Notes: generated by a model not told the origin, from the sequence alone. DNA of 12,756 bases from Phenylobacterium sp. (GCA_028291285.1 JAQGIJ010000604.1:1-12756); one strand, 5' to 3'; positions 1 to 7,273 are shown, numbered from the stretch's first letter. Made by a program: numbers and translations.

Positions 1-12
1 GCGCGCGAACCA

Positions 13-80
13 CTGAGTGTTCAAGGGCGCATTCCTTTTTCTGAAATCGACACACGAAGCCCGCTGAGAAAACACTCAGC
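13..80. repeat. Overlapping inverted repeats with two mutually exclusive pairings
   Basis: CTGAGTGTT at 13-21 is the exact reverse complement of AACACTCAG at 71-79. The 3' arm also lies inside a second, tighter hairpin, GCTGAG (63-68) - AAAACA loop - CTCAGC (75-80). The two pairings cannot form together, the geometry of a switch between alternative structures. No T-tract follows either hairpin on the plus or the minus strand, so a classical Rho-independent terminator is not supported. No gene is visible around it; whatever it serves may lie left of the window. Chance pairing is possible for arms this short. Confidence 0.35.
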
Positions 81-144
81 AACCCGAAAGGTTCCGCTTC
101 TTCAGCGACTTCGGACCGTTTTTGGGCAACCAACAAATGTTAAA

Positions 145-162
145 TAGACTGTGGACAGTCTA
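145..162. repeat. 18-bp near-perfect palindrome downstream of galE
   Basis: TAGACTGT at 145-152 is mirrored by ACAGTCTA at 155-162 with a GG centre, so the arms are perfect over 8 bp. On the minus strand it lies about 60 nt past the galE stop and is followed by ATTTAACATTTG, a weakly T-rich run. It could be the core of a weak terminator (stem of six with a six-base loop) or a dimeric-protein operator for a gene left of the window. Nothing in the sequence decides between the two. Confidence 0.4.
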
Positions 163-177
163 ATTCAGTCGTCCGGC

Positions 178-207
178 GAGATCTGCAGTTTATCAAAAGC
201 AGATTTC
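178..207 (-). terminator. Stem-loop just after galE, possible terminator
   Basis: GAGATCTGC (178-186) and GCAGATTTC (199-207) pair over nine positions with one G-T wobble around a 12-base AT-rich loop. Read on the minus strand the stem begins about 15 nt after the galE stop codon, a normal place for a transcript 3' end. No run of T follows it, so it is at best a weak intrinsic terminator or a 3'-stabilising hairpin. Confidence 0.35.
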
Positions 208-221
208 GGCCGCGTTGCAGA

Positions 222-1277
222 CTAGGGCACAGGGACTTGCTGCTTCCTGCGTCCGGCGGTCCCGCGAACACCCGAGCCGTAGCCCGGAGCGCTCTCCCAG
301 CGCAGCGCATCGGCGACGATCTGGTCGAGCGTGGAGCGCGTCGCGCTCCAGCCCAGCAGCTCGCGCGCACGGCCGGGATCGGCCACCAGGCTCGGCGGAT
401 CGCCGGCGCGGCGGGCGCCCACGCTGTGCGGCACGGCGTGGCCGACGGCGCGTCCCACCGCCTCCACCACCTCGATCACCGAGGCGCCCTTGCCCGTGCC
501 GACATTGGCCGGCTCGAAGGCGCCCGCGGCGAGGTCCGCCTCCAGGGCCAGGACATGGGCCTCGGCCAGGTCGCTCACGTGAATGTAGTCCCGCAGGCAG
601 GTGCCGTCGGGGGTGTCGAAGTCGTCGCCGAACACAGTCAGAGGCTTGCCGTCGCCGAGCGCCGCGGCGATGGCCAGCGGGATCAGGTGGGTCTCCGGCT
701 CGTGCGCCTCGCCGATCTGCCCCGAGGGGTCGGCCCCGGCGGCGTTGAAGTAGCGCAGCGCCACCGCGCTCAGGCCATAGGCCCGGCACTGGCTCTCGAT
801 CATCCATTCGCAGGCGAGCTTGGTGTCGCCGTAGGGGCTGGCCGGCGCCTTGGGCGCGCTTTCCGGGATGGTCTCCAACGCACCCCGGCCGCCCTGGCCG
901 TAGACGGCGGCGCTGGAGGAGAAGACCAGGCGGCCGACGCCGCGGTCGCGCATGGCCGCCAGCAGCGACACGGTCCCGGCGACGTTGTGCTCCCAGAAGA
1001 GGTCGGGCTTGACCACCGAGCGGCCGACCTCGATCAGGCCTGCGAAGTGGATCACCGCCTTCACTCCGTGCGCGGCGATGGCGTCGCCGAGCGCGCGCGG
1101 GTCGCGGATGTCGCCGTGGACGAGCGGGCCCCAGCGCACCGCCTCACGGTATCCAGAGCTCAGATTGTCATAGACGACGGGCAGGTAGCCCCGATCGTGA
1201 AGCGCCTTGGCCGTGTGCGCCCCGATATAGCCAGCCCCGCCGGTGACCAGCACGGCGGCCTTGGTTCCCCGATCCAT
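222..1277 (-). CDS. galE: UDP-glucose 4-epimerase GalE
   Basis: Cytoplasmic extended-SDR enzyme that interconverts UDP-glucose and UDP-galactose with tightly bound NAD+. It is 351 residues long, a little longer than the usual ~330-340. The Rossmann motif TGGAGYIG is at residues 12-19, the serine cluster SSSAAVYG begins at 120, and the catalytic pair Tyr149/Lys153 lies in SPYGDTK. The GalE signature LRYFNAAGADP and the sugar-binding stretch around DGTCLRDYIHVSDLA follow. After the usual family end near ALRWE there is a basic, Gly-rich tail of about 22 residues without visible motif. The ATG at 1277 is taken as start because the Rossmann strand begins ten residues later; its Shine-Dalgarno is poor. 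It is divergent from the GH1-RmlD fusion gene across a 129-nt gap. It may supply UDP-galactose for surface glycans or the Leloir route; the sequence does not say which. Confidence 0.95.
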   Translation of the reverse strand: MDRGTKAAVLVTGGAGYIGAHTAKALHDRGYLPVVYDNLSSGYREAVRWGPLVHGDIRDPRALGDAIAAHGVKAVIHFAGLIEVGRSVVKPDLFWEHNVAGTVSLLAAMRDRGVGRLVFSSSAAVYGQGGRGALETIPESAPKAPASPYGDTKLACEWMIESQCRAYGLSAVALRYFNAAGADPSGQIGEAHEPETHLIPLAIAAALGDGKPLTVFGDDFDTPDGTCLRDYIHVSDLAEAHVLALEADLAAGAFEPANVGTGKGASVIEVVEAVGRAVGHAVPHSVGARRAGDPPSLVADPGRARELLGWSATRSTLDQIVADALRWESAPGYGSGVRGTAGRRKQQVPVP

Positions 1278-1406
1278 GGGGACTTAATAGCCCGTCCTGC
1301 GGCATAGTTCCATGCTGATGCGGCGCCGCACAATGGCCAAGCTTGAGAGGAACGAAATGCGCCGCCAAGGGCTTACAGTCGGTTGTCCACGGGAAAGCCA
1401 GGGTTG
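1278..1406. promoter_or_regulatory. Divergent intergenic region with a 12-bp GC palindrome
   Basis: This 129-nt gap separates galE (minus) from the GH1-RmlD fusion (plus), so it must hold both promoters unless they are served from elsewhere. A perfect palindrome, TGCGGCGCCGCA, lies at 1319-1330 near the middle, a plausible shared operator position. I could not find a convincing -35/-10 pair on either strand. The stretch GGGAAAGCCAGGG at 1391-1403 is the ribosome-binding region for the plus-strand gene. Confidence 0.35.
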
Positions 1407-3662
1407 ATGCGAGCTTTGGAGCTGTGGGGCGGTCACGAGTGCACCGTGAACCGGGTAGGCGGCGCGTTCCACGATCAGACGGTCCGCTCGGGCCATGAGC
1501 AGCGCACCTCCGACCTCGACCGGTTCGCCAGCCTCGGCCTGAAGGCGCTGCGCTATCCGGTGCTCTGGGAGCGGATCTCGCCGCGCTCCCCCGACGAGTT
1601 CGACTGGCAGTGGACGGACCTGCGGCTCGCCCGCATCCGCGAGCTCGGCATGCGCCCGATCGCCGGCCTGCTGCACCACGGCAGCGGTCCGCGCTACACC
1701 AGCCTGGTGGACGAGGCCTTCGCCCCGCTCTTCGCCCGCTACGCCCGCGCCGCAGCCGAGCGCTACCCCTGGGTCGAGGACTGGACGCCGATCAACGAGC
1801 CGCTGACCACGGCGCGCTTTTCCGCCCTCTACGGCCACTGGTATCCGCACCTGGCCGACGAGCACATGTTCTGGGCGGCGCTGATCAACCAGATCGACGG
1901 CGTGCGGCTGGCGATGCGCGAAATCCGCCAGGTCAATCCCGCCGCGCGCCTGGTGCAGACCGAGGACCTCGGCCGCGCCTATGCGACCCGCGCCGTCGCC
2001 CACCAGGCCGAGTTCGACAATGTCCGGCGCTGGATGACCTGGGACCTGCTGGCCGGTCGGGTCACCCCGGAGCACCCGCTCTGGGCGCGGCTGGACGGCT
2101 TCGGCCTGGGCGAGCGCCTTCGCGCCATCGCCGACGCGCCCTGCCCTCCCGACGTGGTCGGGGTGAACCATTACCTGACCAGCGACCGGTTCCTCGACCA
2201 CCGCACCGAGCGCTATCCACCGGGCCGCATCGGCGGCAACGCCTTCATGGCCTACGCCGACGTCGAGGCCGTGCGCGTGGCCCTCCCCGCCCCCGGCGGC
2301 CTGGAAGGCGCGCTGGAGGAGGCCTGGGCCCGCTACGGACTGCCGCTGGCGGTCACCGAGAGCCACAACGGCTGCACCCGCGAGGAGCAGGTCCGCTGGG
2401 TGCGCGAGGCCTGGGAGAGCGCCGGGCGCCTGCGCGCCCGCGGCGTCGAGGTCGAGGCCGTCACCGCCTGGGCGCTGCTTGGGACCTTCGACTGGAACAG
2501 CCTGCTCACTCGCCACCTCGGCCATTACGAAGTGGGCGCCTTCGACGTCCGCACCGACGAGCCCCGCCCTACCGCCGTCGCCGCCGAGTTGGCGCGCATC
2601 GGGACCGGCGCCGGCCAGCCACATCCGGCGACGGAGGGGCCCGGCTGGTGGCGCCGCGACCTGCGCCTGGAGTTCCAGCCGGTCTTCCGCACCGTCGAGA
2701 CCCCGGAGCCGCGGCCGGAGTGGCGCGCCTCATCCGCCACCGGCGGCCGCCCGCTGCTGATCGCCGGCGCAACCGGCACGCTCGGCAAGGCGCTGGCCAG
2801 GGCCTGCGAATGGCGCGGCGTCGCCTACCGGCTCACCCGTCGCGCCGAGCTCGACCTCGCCGAGGCGGACTCGATCGCCCGCGCGCTGGACGCGAGCGAG
2901 CCCTGGGCGGTGATCAACGCCGCAGGCTGGGTGCGGGTGGACGACGCCGAGCACGCGGCCTCCGCCTGCCTGGCCGCCAACGCCGAGGGCGCCGTGCGGC
3001 TGGCCCGCGCCTGCGCCGAGCGCGGGCTGCCCTGCGTCGGCTTCTCCAGCGACCTGGTGTTCGACGGCCGCCGCCGCCAGCCGTATCTGGAGAGCGACGC
3101 GACCGCGCCGCTCAACGTCTACGGCCGGAGCAAGGTGCGCGCCGAGCGCGAGATCCTGGCGCTCGGCGGCCAGGCGCTGATGATCCGCACCGCCGCATTC
3201 TTCAGCCCCTACGATCCGCACAACTTCGCCGCCCAGGTGGTGCGGGCGCTCTCGGCCGGGCGGCCGTTCGAGGCGGCGGCGGACCTGGTGGTGTCGCCCA
3301 CCTATGTGCCGGACCTGGTGGAGGCGACGCTCGACCTGCTGATCGACGGCGAGACGGGCCTGCGTCACCTGACCAACGCGGGCGCCGTCACCTGGGCCGA
3401 CTTCGCGCGCCAGCTGGCGCTGGCGCTCAACCTCGACGCCGAGCTGGTCCGCGACCGCCACCACGGCGAGTTCGACTGGCCTGCCAGGCGACCGGCCTAT
3501 GCCGCCCTGGCGACCGAGCGCGGCCAGCTCATGCCGCCGCTGGACGAGGCGATCGCCCGCTACGCCGCCATCGTCGCCGAGGCCGATTTCGCCGCGGAAG
3601 CCGAGGCCCTGGCCGAAGGCCGCGCGGACCTGTTCGTCCGCGCAACGCCCCGGCTGAGCTGA
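1407..3662 (+). CDS. GH1-like glycosidase fused to RmlD-like sugar-nucleotide reductase
   Basis: A 751-residue two-domain protein with no signal peptide, so probably cytoplasmic. Residues ~1-405 form a GH1-like TIM barrel: TPINEP with the acid/base candidate Glu131, GVNHYLTS, the nucleophile candidate Glu318 in AVTESHNG, then WALLGTFDW. Residues ~450-735 form an RmlD-type SDR domain: nucleotide-binding GATGTLG at 454-460, SSDLVFDG, and the YxxxK pair Tyr572/Lys576 in YGRSK. A ~45-residue linker joins them. Both active sites look intact. I recall similar fusions in other proteobacteria annotated as family 1 glycosylhydrolase / dTDP-4-dehydrorhamnose reductase; a substrate is not known to me. 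ATG 1407 is chosen because it gives a short lead (MRALELWGG) to the barrel and has purine-rich GGGAAAG nine nt upstream; TTG 1383 would add eight residues. It is divergent from galE, which suggests linked sugar-nucleotide metabolism. Confidence 0.88.
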   Translation: MRALELWGGHECTVNRVGGAFHDQTVRSGHEQRTSDLDRFASLGLKALRYPVLWERISPRSPDEFDWQWTDLRLARIRELGMRPIAGLLHHGSGPRYTSLVDEAFAPLFARYARAAAERYPWVEDWTPINEPLTTARFSALYGHWYPHLADEHMFWAALINQIDGVRLAMREIRQVNPAARLVQTEDLGRAYATRAVAHQAEFDNVRRWMTWDLLAGRVTPEHPLWARLDGFGLGERLRAIADAPCPPDVVGVNHYLTSDRFLDHRTERYPPGRIGGNAFMAYADVEAVRVALPAPGGLEGALEEAWARYGLPLAVTESHNGCTREEQVRWVREAWESAGRLRARGVEVEAVTAWALLGTFDWNSLLTRHLGHYEVGAFDVRTDEPRPTAVAAELARIGTGAGQPHPATEGPGWWRRDLRLEFQPVFRTVETPEPRPEWRASSATGGRPLLIAGATGTLGKALARACEWRGVAYRLTRRAELDLAEADSIARALDASEPWAVINAAGWVRVDDAEHAASACLAANAEGAVRLARACAERGLPCVGFSSDLVFDGRRRQPYLESDATAPLNVYGRSKVRAEREILALGGQALMIRTAAFFSPYDPHNFAAQVVRALSAGRPFEAAADLVVSPTYVPDLVEATLDLLIDGETGLRHLTNAGAVTWADFARQLALALNLDAELVRDRHHGEFDWPARRPAYAALATERGQLMPPLDEAIARYAAIVAEADFAAEAEALAEGRADLFVRATPRLS

Positions 3663-3697
3663 GCCCAAAGGCGCGTTCGCCACTTGGCTCGCGCTTG

Positions 3698-3738
3698 CCT
3701 CCCCCGGCGCGTAGCGGTGCGAGGGGACGCGGCGGAGG
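3698..3738. terminator. GC-rich imperfect hairpin between convergent genes
   Basis: The 82-nt gap between the converging fusion gene and the small acidic gene contains TCCCC (3700-3704) pairing with GGGGA (3723-3727) around an inner CGC-GTA-GCG hairpin. An alternative outer pairing joins CCTCC to GGAGG. This is where a bidirectional terminator is expected, and the shape resembles the degenerate palindromic intergenic units seen in Caulobacter-type genomes. There is no T-tract, so termination could also be Rho-dependent. Confidence 0.4.
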
Positions 3739-3744
3739 TAGCGG

Positions 3745-3957
3745 TCAGCCGAGCGGCTTCTGGTAGGTCGACGCCTCGCCCTCGACCTCGAACAGCTCCT
3801 CCTCGTTGTCGGAGAGGATTTCGTCCAACGCGTCGATGACGGTGTCCAGCTGTTCCGGCGAGGCGGCGAAGTCCAGCGCTTCTCCGGCGTCGTCCTCCAG
3901 GTGGAGCACGAAGTCCTCTTCGCGGACCGAAATCGAGAACTTGGCGAGCTGTCGCAT
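3745..3957 (-). CDS. Small acidic protein of unknown function
   Basis: A 70-residue protein that I do not recognise. It starts MRQLAKFSISVRE and has about 20 acidic against 4 basic residues, with the acid concentrated in the middle and C-terminal part (LEDD, LSDNEEELFEVEGE). The N-terminal half has an alternating pattern suited to beta strands; residues ~33-48 look helical. No membrane segment or cysteine is present. An in-frame ATG two codons upstream (3963) directly abuts GGAGGG and leaves no spacing, whereas ATG 3957 lies six nt from that site, so 3957 is taken as the start. It begins 48 nt after dgoA on the same strand and may be the last gene of that operon, or have its own promoter in that gap. 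Gene reality is supported by the strong ribosome site and the acidic bias; function is open. Confidence 0.7.
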   Translation of the reverse strand: MRQLAKFSISVREEDFVLHLEDDAGEALDFAASPEQLDTVIDALDEILSDNEEELFEVEGEASTYQKPLG

Positions 3958-3963
3958 GAGCAT

Positions 3964-3969
3964 CCCTCC
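3964..3969 (-). promoter_or_regulatory. Strong Shine-Dalgarno that decides a start
   Basis: GGAGGG on the minus strand directly precedes ATG 3961-3963 and stands six nt before ATG 3955-3957. Normal spacing is 5-9 nt, so initiation at the second ATG is favoured for the small acidic protein. Confidence 0.7.
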
Positions 3970-4005
3970 GTTGGGTCTCTAGAAACCGCCGAGCACCGAT
4001 TTCGT

Positions 4006-4635
4006 TCAGCTCAGGACGCGGGCGGCCGCCACAACGCGCGCCGCCTTCTCAGCCGTCTCCGCCACCGACTGGCCCTTGCGGTAGAGCTCGCCGCCGAGAC
4101 CGAAGGCGCGCGCGCCGGCGGCCCACCAGTCGGCCATCTGCTCGGGGCCGACGCCGCCCACCGCCCAGACCACCGCCTCGTCCGGCAGCACGGCCTTGAT
4201 CTGCCTCACGTGGGCCGGACCGAAGGTGACGGCGGGGAACAGCTTCAGATGCCGCGCCCCGGCCTCCAGCGCCATGAAGGCCTCGGTGGGGGTGGAGAAT
4301 CCGGGCGCCGGGTCGAGCTTGAGCTCCACCGCCCGGCGGATCACCTCGCGGGAGGTGTTGGGGGCGACGATGATCCGCCCGCCCGCCTTCGCCACCGCGT
4401 CCACCCGTTCGGCGGTGAGCACCGTGCCCGCGCCCAGGGCCACGCGATCGCCGAAGGCTTCGGCCAGCTTGCGGATGCTCTCGATCGGCTCCGGCGAATT
4501 CAACGGCACCTCGATGCCGCGGACCCCCGCCGCATAGAGCGCCTCGGCGTGGTCGAGGATCTCGTCCGGGCGGATGCCGCGGACGATGGCCACCACCGGG
4601 CATTCGCCGAGCGCGTCGTCGAGGCTGAGGGTCAT
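4006..4635 (-). CDS. dgoA: 2-dehydro-3-deoxy-6-phosphogalactonate aldolase DgoA
   Basis: Class I (Schiff-base) aldolase that splits 2-keto-3-deoxy-6-phosphogalactonate into pyruvate and D-glyceraldehyde-3-phosphate, in the cytoplasm. It has 209 residues, usual for the KDPG/KDPGal aldolase family. Glu42 in GIEVPLNSP is the general acid/base position and Lys131 in HLKLFPA the Schiff-base lysine; both sit at a constant offset of five from E37/K126 as I recall them in E. coli DgoA. IPLNSP-like, AVGGVGPE and GLGGELYRKGQSV resemble DgoA more closely than Eda, and the adjacent dgoK agrees. ATG 4635 overlaps the dgoK stop by four nt (ATGA), with GGAG seven nt upstream. The frame stays open far upstream through dgoK, but that extension has no family resemblance. 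A promiscuous KDPG/KDPGal activity cannot be excluded. Confidence 0.93.
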   Translation of the reverse strand: MTLSLDDALGECPVVAIVRGIRPDEILDHAEALYAAGVRGIEVPLNSPEPIESIRKLAEAFGDRVALGAGTVLTAERVDAVAKAGGRIIVAPNTSREVIRRAVELKLDPAPGFSTPTEAFMALEAGARHLKLFPAVTFGPAHVRQIKAVLPDEAVVWAVGGVGPEQMADWWAAGARAFGLGGELYRKGQSVAETAEKAARVVAAARVLS

Positions 4636-5549
4636 TGGCCGGCTCCACGTTTGTAGAGGGCGAAGAGGCCGGCGATCGCCGCCGCCTCCCCGTCGAAGGT
4701 TTCGCTGTTCAGGCCGCGGGCCTCGAAGGCCTGGCGGTAGCGGGCGCACAGCGCCGCATCGCCGAGCAGCGCCACCGGCGCGCCCGCCTCCACGCCCAGC
4801 AGCTTCGGCACGCTCGCCACCTCCGCGCCGATCAGCAGGCCGGAGAGATAGGAGGGCGTGCTCTCCGCCGGCTTGCCCTTGCCCACCACCCGGGCGCGGG
4901 CGGTGAAGAGCCGGGCCGCCAGGGCGCCGCCGTCGCCGGCCGCGGCCAGGCCCTCGGCGAAGGCGGCGGCGTCGTCGGCGGGCGCGTCGCTCTTCAGCAC
5001 GCTGTGCTGGCCGAGGACGGCGAAGAGCTCGCCGGTCATGGCGGTGACGAAGCCGGTCAGCCGGCCGTCCTCGACCAGCATCCACTTGGCGTGGGTGCCG
5101 GGATGGCAGACCACATGGCGGCCGCGCGCGCGGTCCGGGTTCTGCGCCAGCCAGCCGAACAGCTGGGTCTCCTCGCCGCGCATGACGTCGCCCGCGCCGC
5201 GCAGGCCCTCGCCGCGCACGCCCGGCACGATCCGCACCCAGGCCGCGTGCGCCTCAACGGCGACCAGCTCGCGCGTCAGGTCGTCGAGGCTCACCGGCGC
5301 GTCCACATAGGGCGCGACCGTCCAGCCGAGGTTGGAGCCCACCATGCCGCAGAGGATGGCCGGCACGTCGAAGGCGTTGAGCTGCGGCTGCACCTCCTCC
5401 TGGAAGCGGCGCGCGGCCTCGCCCGGCCGGAGCTTGGAGACGCCGAGCGCGAAGTCGCGGCTCTGCACCACCCGGCCGTCGGCATCCAGCGTCCAGGCGC
5501 GCAGGTTGGTGGTGCCCCAGTCGCAGGCCAGCAGGGCGGCCGCCGCCAT
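4632..5549 (-). CDS. dgoK: 2-dehydro-3-deoxygalactonokinase DgoK
   Basis: Phosphorylates 2-keto-3-deoxygalactonate with ATP to the 6-phosphate, the step before the DgoA aldolase in galactonate breakdown. The 305-residue length is close to the family norm. DWGTTNLRAW at residues 10-19 is the N-terminal phosphate-binding turn of the ASKHA fold. GAGDVMRGEETQ and CHPGTHAKWM are characteristic DgoK stretches, and STPSYLSGLLIGAE lies in the C-terminal half. The ATG at 5549 shares its A with the TGA stop of the upstream dehydratase (TGATG), so translation is probably coupled by re-initiation. It also overlaps dgoA by four nt downstream. No membrane segment or signal is seen. Confidence 0.93.
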   Translation of the reverse strand: MAAAALLACDWGTTNLRAWTLDADGRVVQSRDFALGVSKLRPGEAARRFQEEVQPQLNAFDVPAILCGMVGSNLGWTVAPYVDAPVSLDDLTRELVAVEAHAAWVRIVPGVRGEGLRGAGDVMRGEETQLFGWLAQNPDRARGRHVVCHPGTHAKWMLVEDGRLTGFVTAMTGELFAVLGQHSVLKSDAPADDAAAFAEGLAAAGDGGALAARLFTARARVVGKGKPAESTPSYLSGLLIGAEVASVPKLLGVEAGAPVALLGDAALCARYRQAFEARGLNSETFDGEAAAIAGLFALYKRGAGQ

Positions 5550-7273
5550 CAGTGGGATTCCCGCGTCACGTCGGCGCTGGATTTGCCCACCAGGAAGTTC
5601 AGGTCCGCCCCCTGGTCAGCCTGCAGCACGGTGTCGATGTAGAGCTTGTACCAGCCGCGGGTGAATTGCGACGGCGCGCGCCGCGCCTCCCAGGCCACGC
5701 GGCGGCGCGCCAGCTCGGCCTCGTCGACCATCAGCTGCAGCGACCGGTTCGGCCCGTCGAGCACGATCTCGTCGCCGGTCTCGACGAGCGCCAGCGGCCC
5801 GCCGGCCTCGGACTCGGGCGCGACGTGCAGGATCACCGTTCCATAGGCGGTGCCGCTCATCCGGGCGTCCGAAATGCGGACCATGTCGCGCACGCCCTGG
5901 CGCAGCAGCTTCGGCGGCAAGGCCATGTTGCCCACCTCCGGCATGCCCGGATAGCCCTTGGGTCCGCAGCCCTTCAGCACCAGGACGGAGGTAGCGTCGA
6001 CCTCGAGGTCCGGGTCGTCGATGCGGGCGTGGTAATCCTCGATGGTCTCGAACACCACGGCGCGGCCGCGGTGGGTCAGGAGCTCGGGCGTGGCGGCGCT
6101 CGGCTTGATGATGGCGCCGTCCGGACAGAGGTTGCCGTGCAGCACCCAGACGCCGGAGGACGGGCCGATGGGCGCCTCGCGCGTGCTGATCACCTCGCGG
6201 CGCCAGACCTTCGCCTGGTCGGCGATCTCGCCGATGGTCTGGCCCGAGGCCGTGACGGCGTCGCGCCGCATCAGCTCGCCCAGCTCGGCCATCACCGCCG
6301 GCACGCCGCCGGCGTAGCAGAAGTCCTCCATCAGGTACTTGCCCGAGGGCATCAGGTTGACCAGCAGCGGGACCTCGCGCCCGATCTCGTCGAAGTCGTG
6401 CAGGTCGAGCGGCACGCCGACCCGGCCCGCGAGCGCCAGCAGGTGCACCACCGCGTTCGTCGAGCCGCCGCAGGCCGCGTGCATCAGGATGCCGTTCTCG
6501 AACGCCGCGCGGGTCAGGAGCTGCGACAGCCGGACGTCCTTGCGCACCAGTTCGACGATGCGGTTTCCAGTCACGTGCGCCAGCGCCTTGCGCCGCGAAT
6601 CCGCGCCGGGCAGCGAGCCGTTCATCGGCAGGCAGACGCCCATCGCCTCCACCAGGCTGGAGATGGTGGAGGCCGTGCCCATGGTGTTGCAGACGCCGTT
6701 AGAGCGGCTCATGCCGGCTTCGGCGCTGATGAACTCGGCCATGGTCATCTCGCCGGCGCGGACCATCTCGGAGAAGCGCCAGACGTCCGTCCCCGAGCCG
6801 ATCGCCTGGCCGCGCCAGTCGCCGTTCAGCTGCGGGCCGGAGGAAAGCACGATGGTCGGCAGGTCGACGCTGGCCGCGCCCATCAGCTGGCCGGGCGTGG
6901 TCTTGTCGCAGCCGCCCAGCAGCACCACCCCGTCGATGGGATTGGCGCGGATCGATTCCTCCACCTCCATGGCCAGCAGGTTGCGGAACAGCATCGCCGT
7001 GGGCCGCATCTGGGTTTCGGGCAGCGACATGGCCGGGAACTCGATTGGCACCCCGCCCGCCTCCCAGACGCCGCGCTTCACGAACTCGGCGAGCTCGCGC
7101 AGGTGGACCTGGCAGGTGACCAGCTCCGACCAGGTGTTGCAGATCCCGATGATCGGGCGGCCGTCGAACACGTGCTCGGGCAGGCCCGTGCCCTTGATCC
7201 AGCTCCTGTGGATGAAGCCGTCGCGGTCGAGCTTGCCGTAGCTGCGCTGGCTCCGCAGTGGTTTGTCGGCCAT
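5549..7273 (-). CDS. IlvD/Edd-family sugar-acid dehydratase (probable galactonate/arabinonate type)
   Basis: A 574-residue [2Fe-2S], Mg-dependent dehydratase that should convert an aldonic acid to its 2-keto-3-deoxy derivative. Cluster cysteine candidates are Cys54 (VTCQVHLRELA), Cys122 (GGCDKTTP, with Lys124 the probable carbamylated metal ligand) and Cys195 (NGVCNTMGTAST). They stand at a constant offset of five from C59/C127/C200 as I recall them in Rhizobium L-arabinonate dehydratase. The catalytic serine is in RISDARMSGTAYGT. The C-terminal end (ADLNFL...ESH) also resembles that sugar-acid branch rather than IlvD or Edd. Placement directly before dgoK and dgoA argues for D-galactonate (or D-fuconate/L-arabinonate) as substrate, replacing the enolase-type DgoD. 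The ATG at 7273 has GAGAGGGGA seven nt upstream. It is the first gene of the minus-strand operon. Confidence 0.9.
   Translation of the reverse strand: MADKPLRSQRSYGKLDRDGFIHRSWIKGTGLPEHVFDGRPIIGICNTWSELVTCQVHLRELAEFVKRGVWEAGGVPIEFPAMSLPETQMRPTAMLFRNLLAMEVEESIRANPIDGVVLLGGCDKTTPGQLMGAASVDLPTIVLSSGPQLNGDWRGQAIGSGTDVWRFSEMVRAGEMTMAEFISAEAGMSRSNGVCNTMGTASTISSLVEAMGVCLPMNGSLPGADSRRKALAHVTGNRIVELVRKDVRLSQLLTRAAFENGILMHAACGGSTNAVVHLLALAGRVGVPLDLHDFDEIGREVPLLVNLMPSGKYLMEDFCYAGGVPAVMAELGELMRRDAVTASGQTIGEIADQAKVWRREVISTREAPIGPSSGVWVLHGNLCPDGAIIKPSAATPELLTHRGRAVVFETIEDYHARIDDPDLEVDATSVLVLKGCGPKGYPGMPEVGNMALPPKLLRQGVRDMVRISDARMSGTAYGTVILHVAPESEAGGPLALVETGDEIVLDGPNRSLQLMVDEAELARRRVAWEARRAPSQFTRGWYKLYIDTVLQADQGADLNFLVGKSSADVTRESH

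Noticed and set aside
1..221. Possible tRNA or structured RNA gene in the AT-richer left flank
   Set aside because: Hairpins are present, but no cloverleaf, T-loop consensus or acceptor stem could be assembled; reported only as inverted repeats.
3663..3744. Mobile-element remnant or repeat family between convergent genes
   Set aside because: The sequence forms an imperfect hairpin, but only one copy is seen in the window and no transposase or target duplication is present; treated as a terminator-like element.
1610..3766. 718-codon plus-strand frame overlapping the GH1-RmlD fusion in another phase
   Set aside because: The translation is Arg/Pro/Ala-rich noise; the overlapping frame carries all the family motifs.
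4006..5085. Longer DgoA reading frame extending 150 codons upstream
   Set aside because: The extension lies inside dgoK in another phase, is Arg/Gly-rich, and homologous aldolases are about 205-210 residues. ATG 4635 has a good ribosome site.
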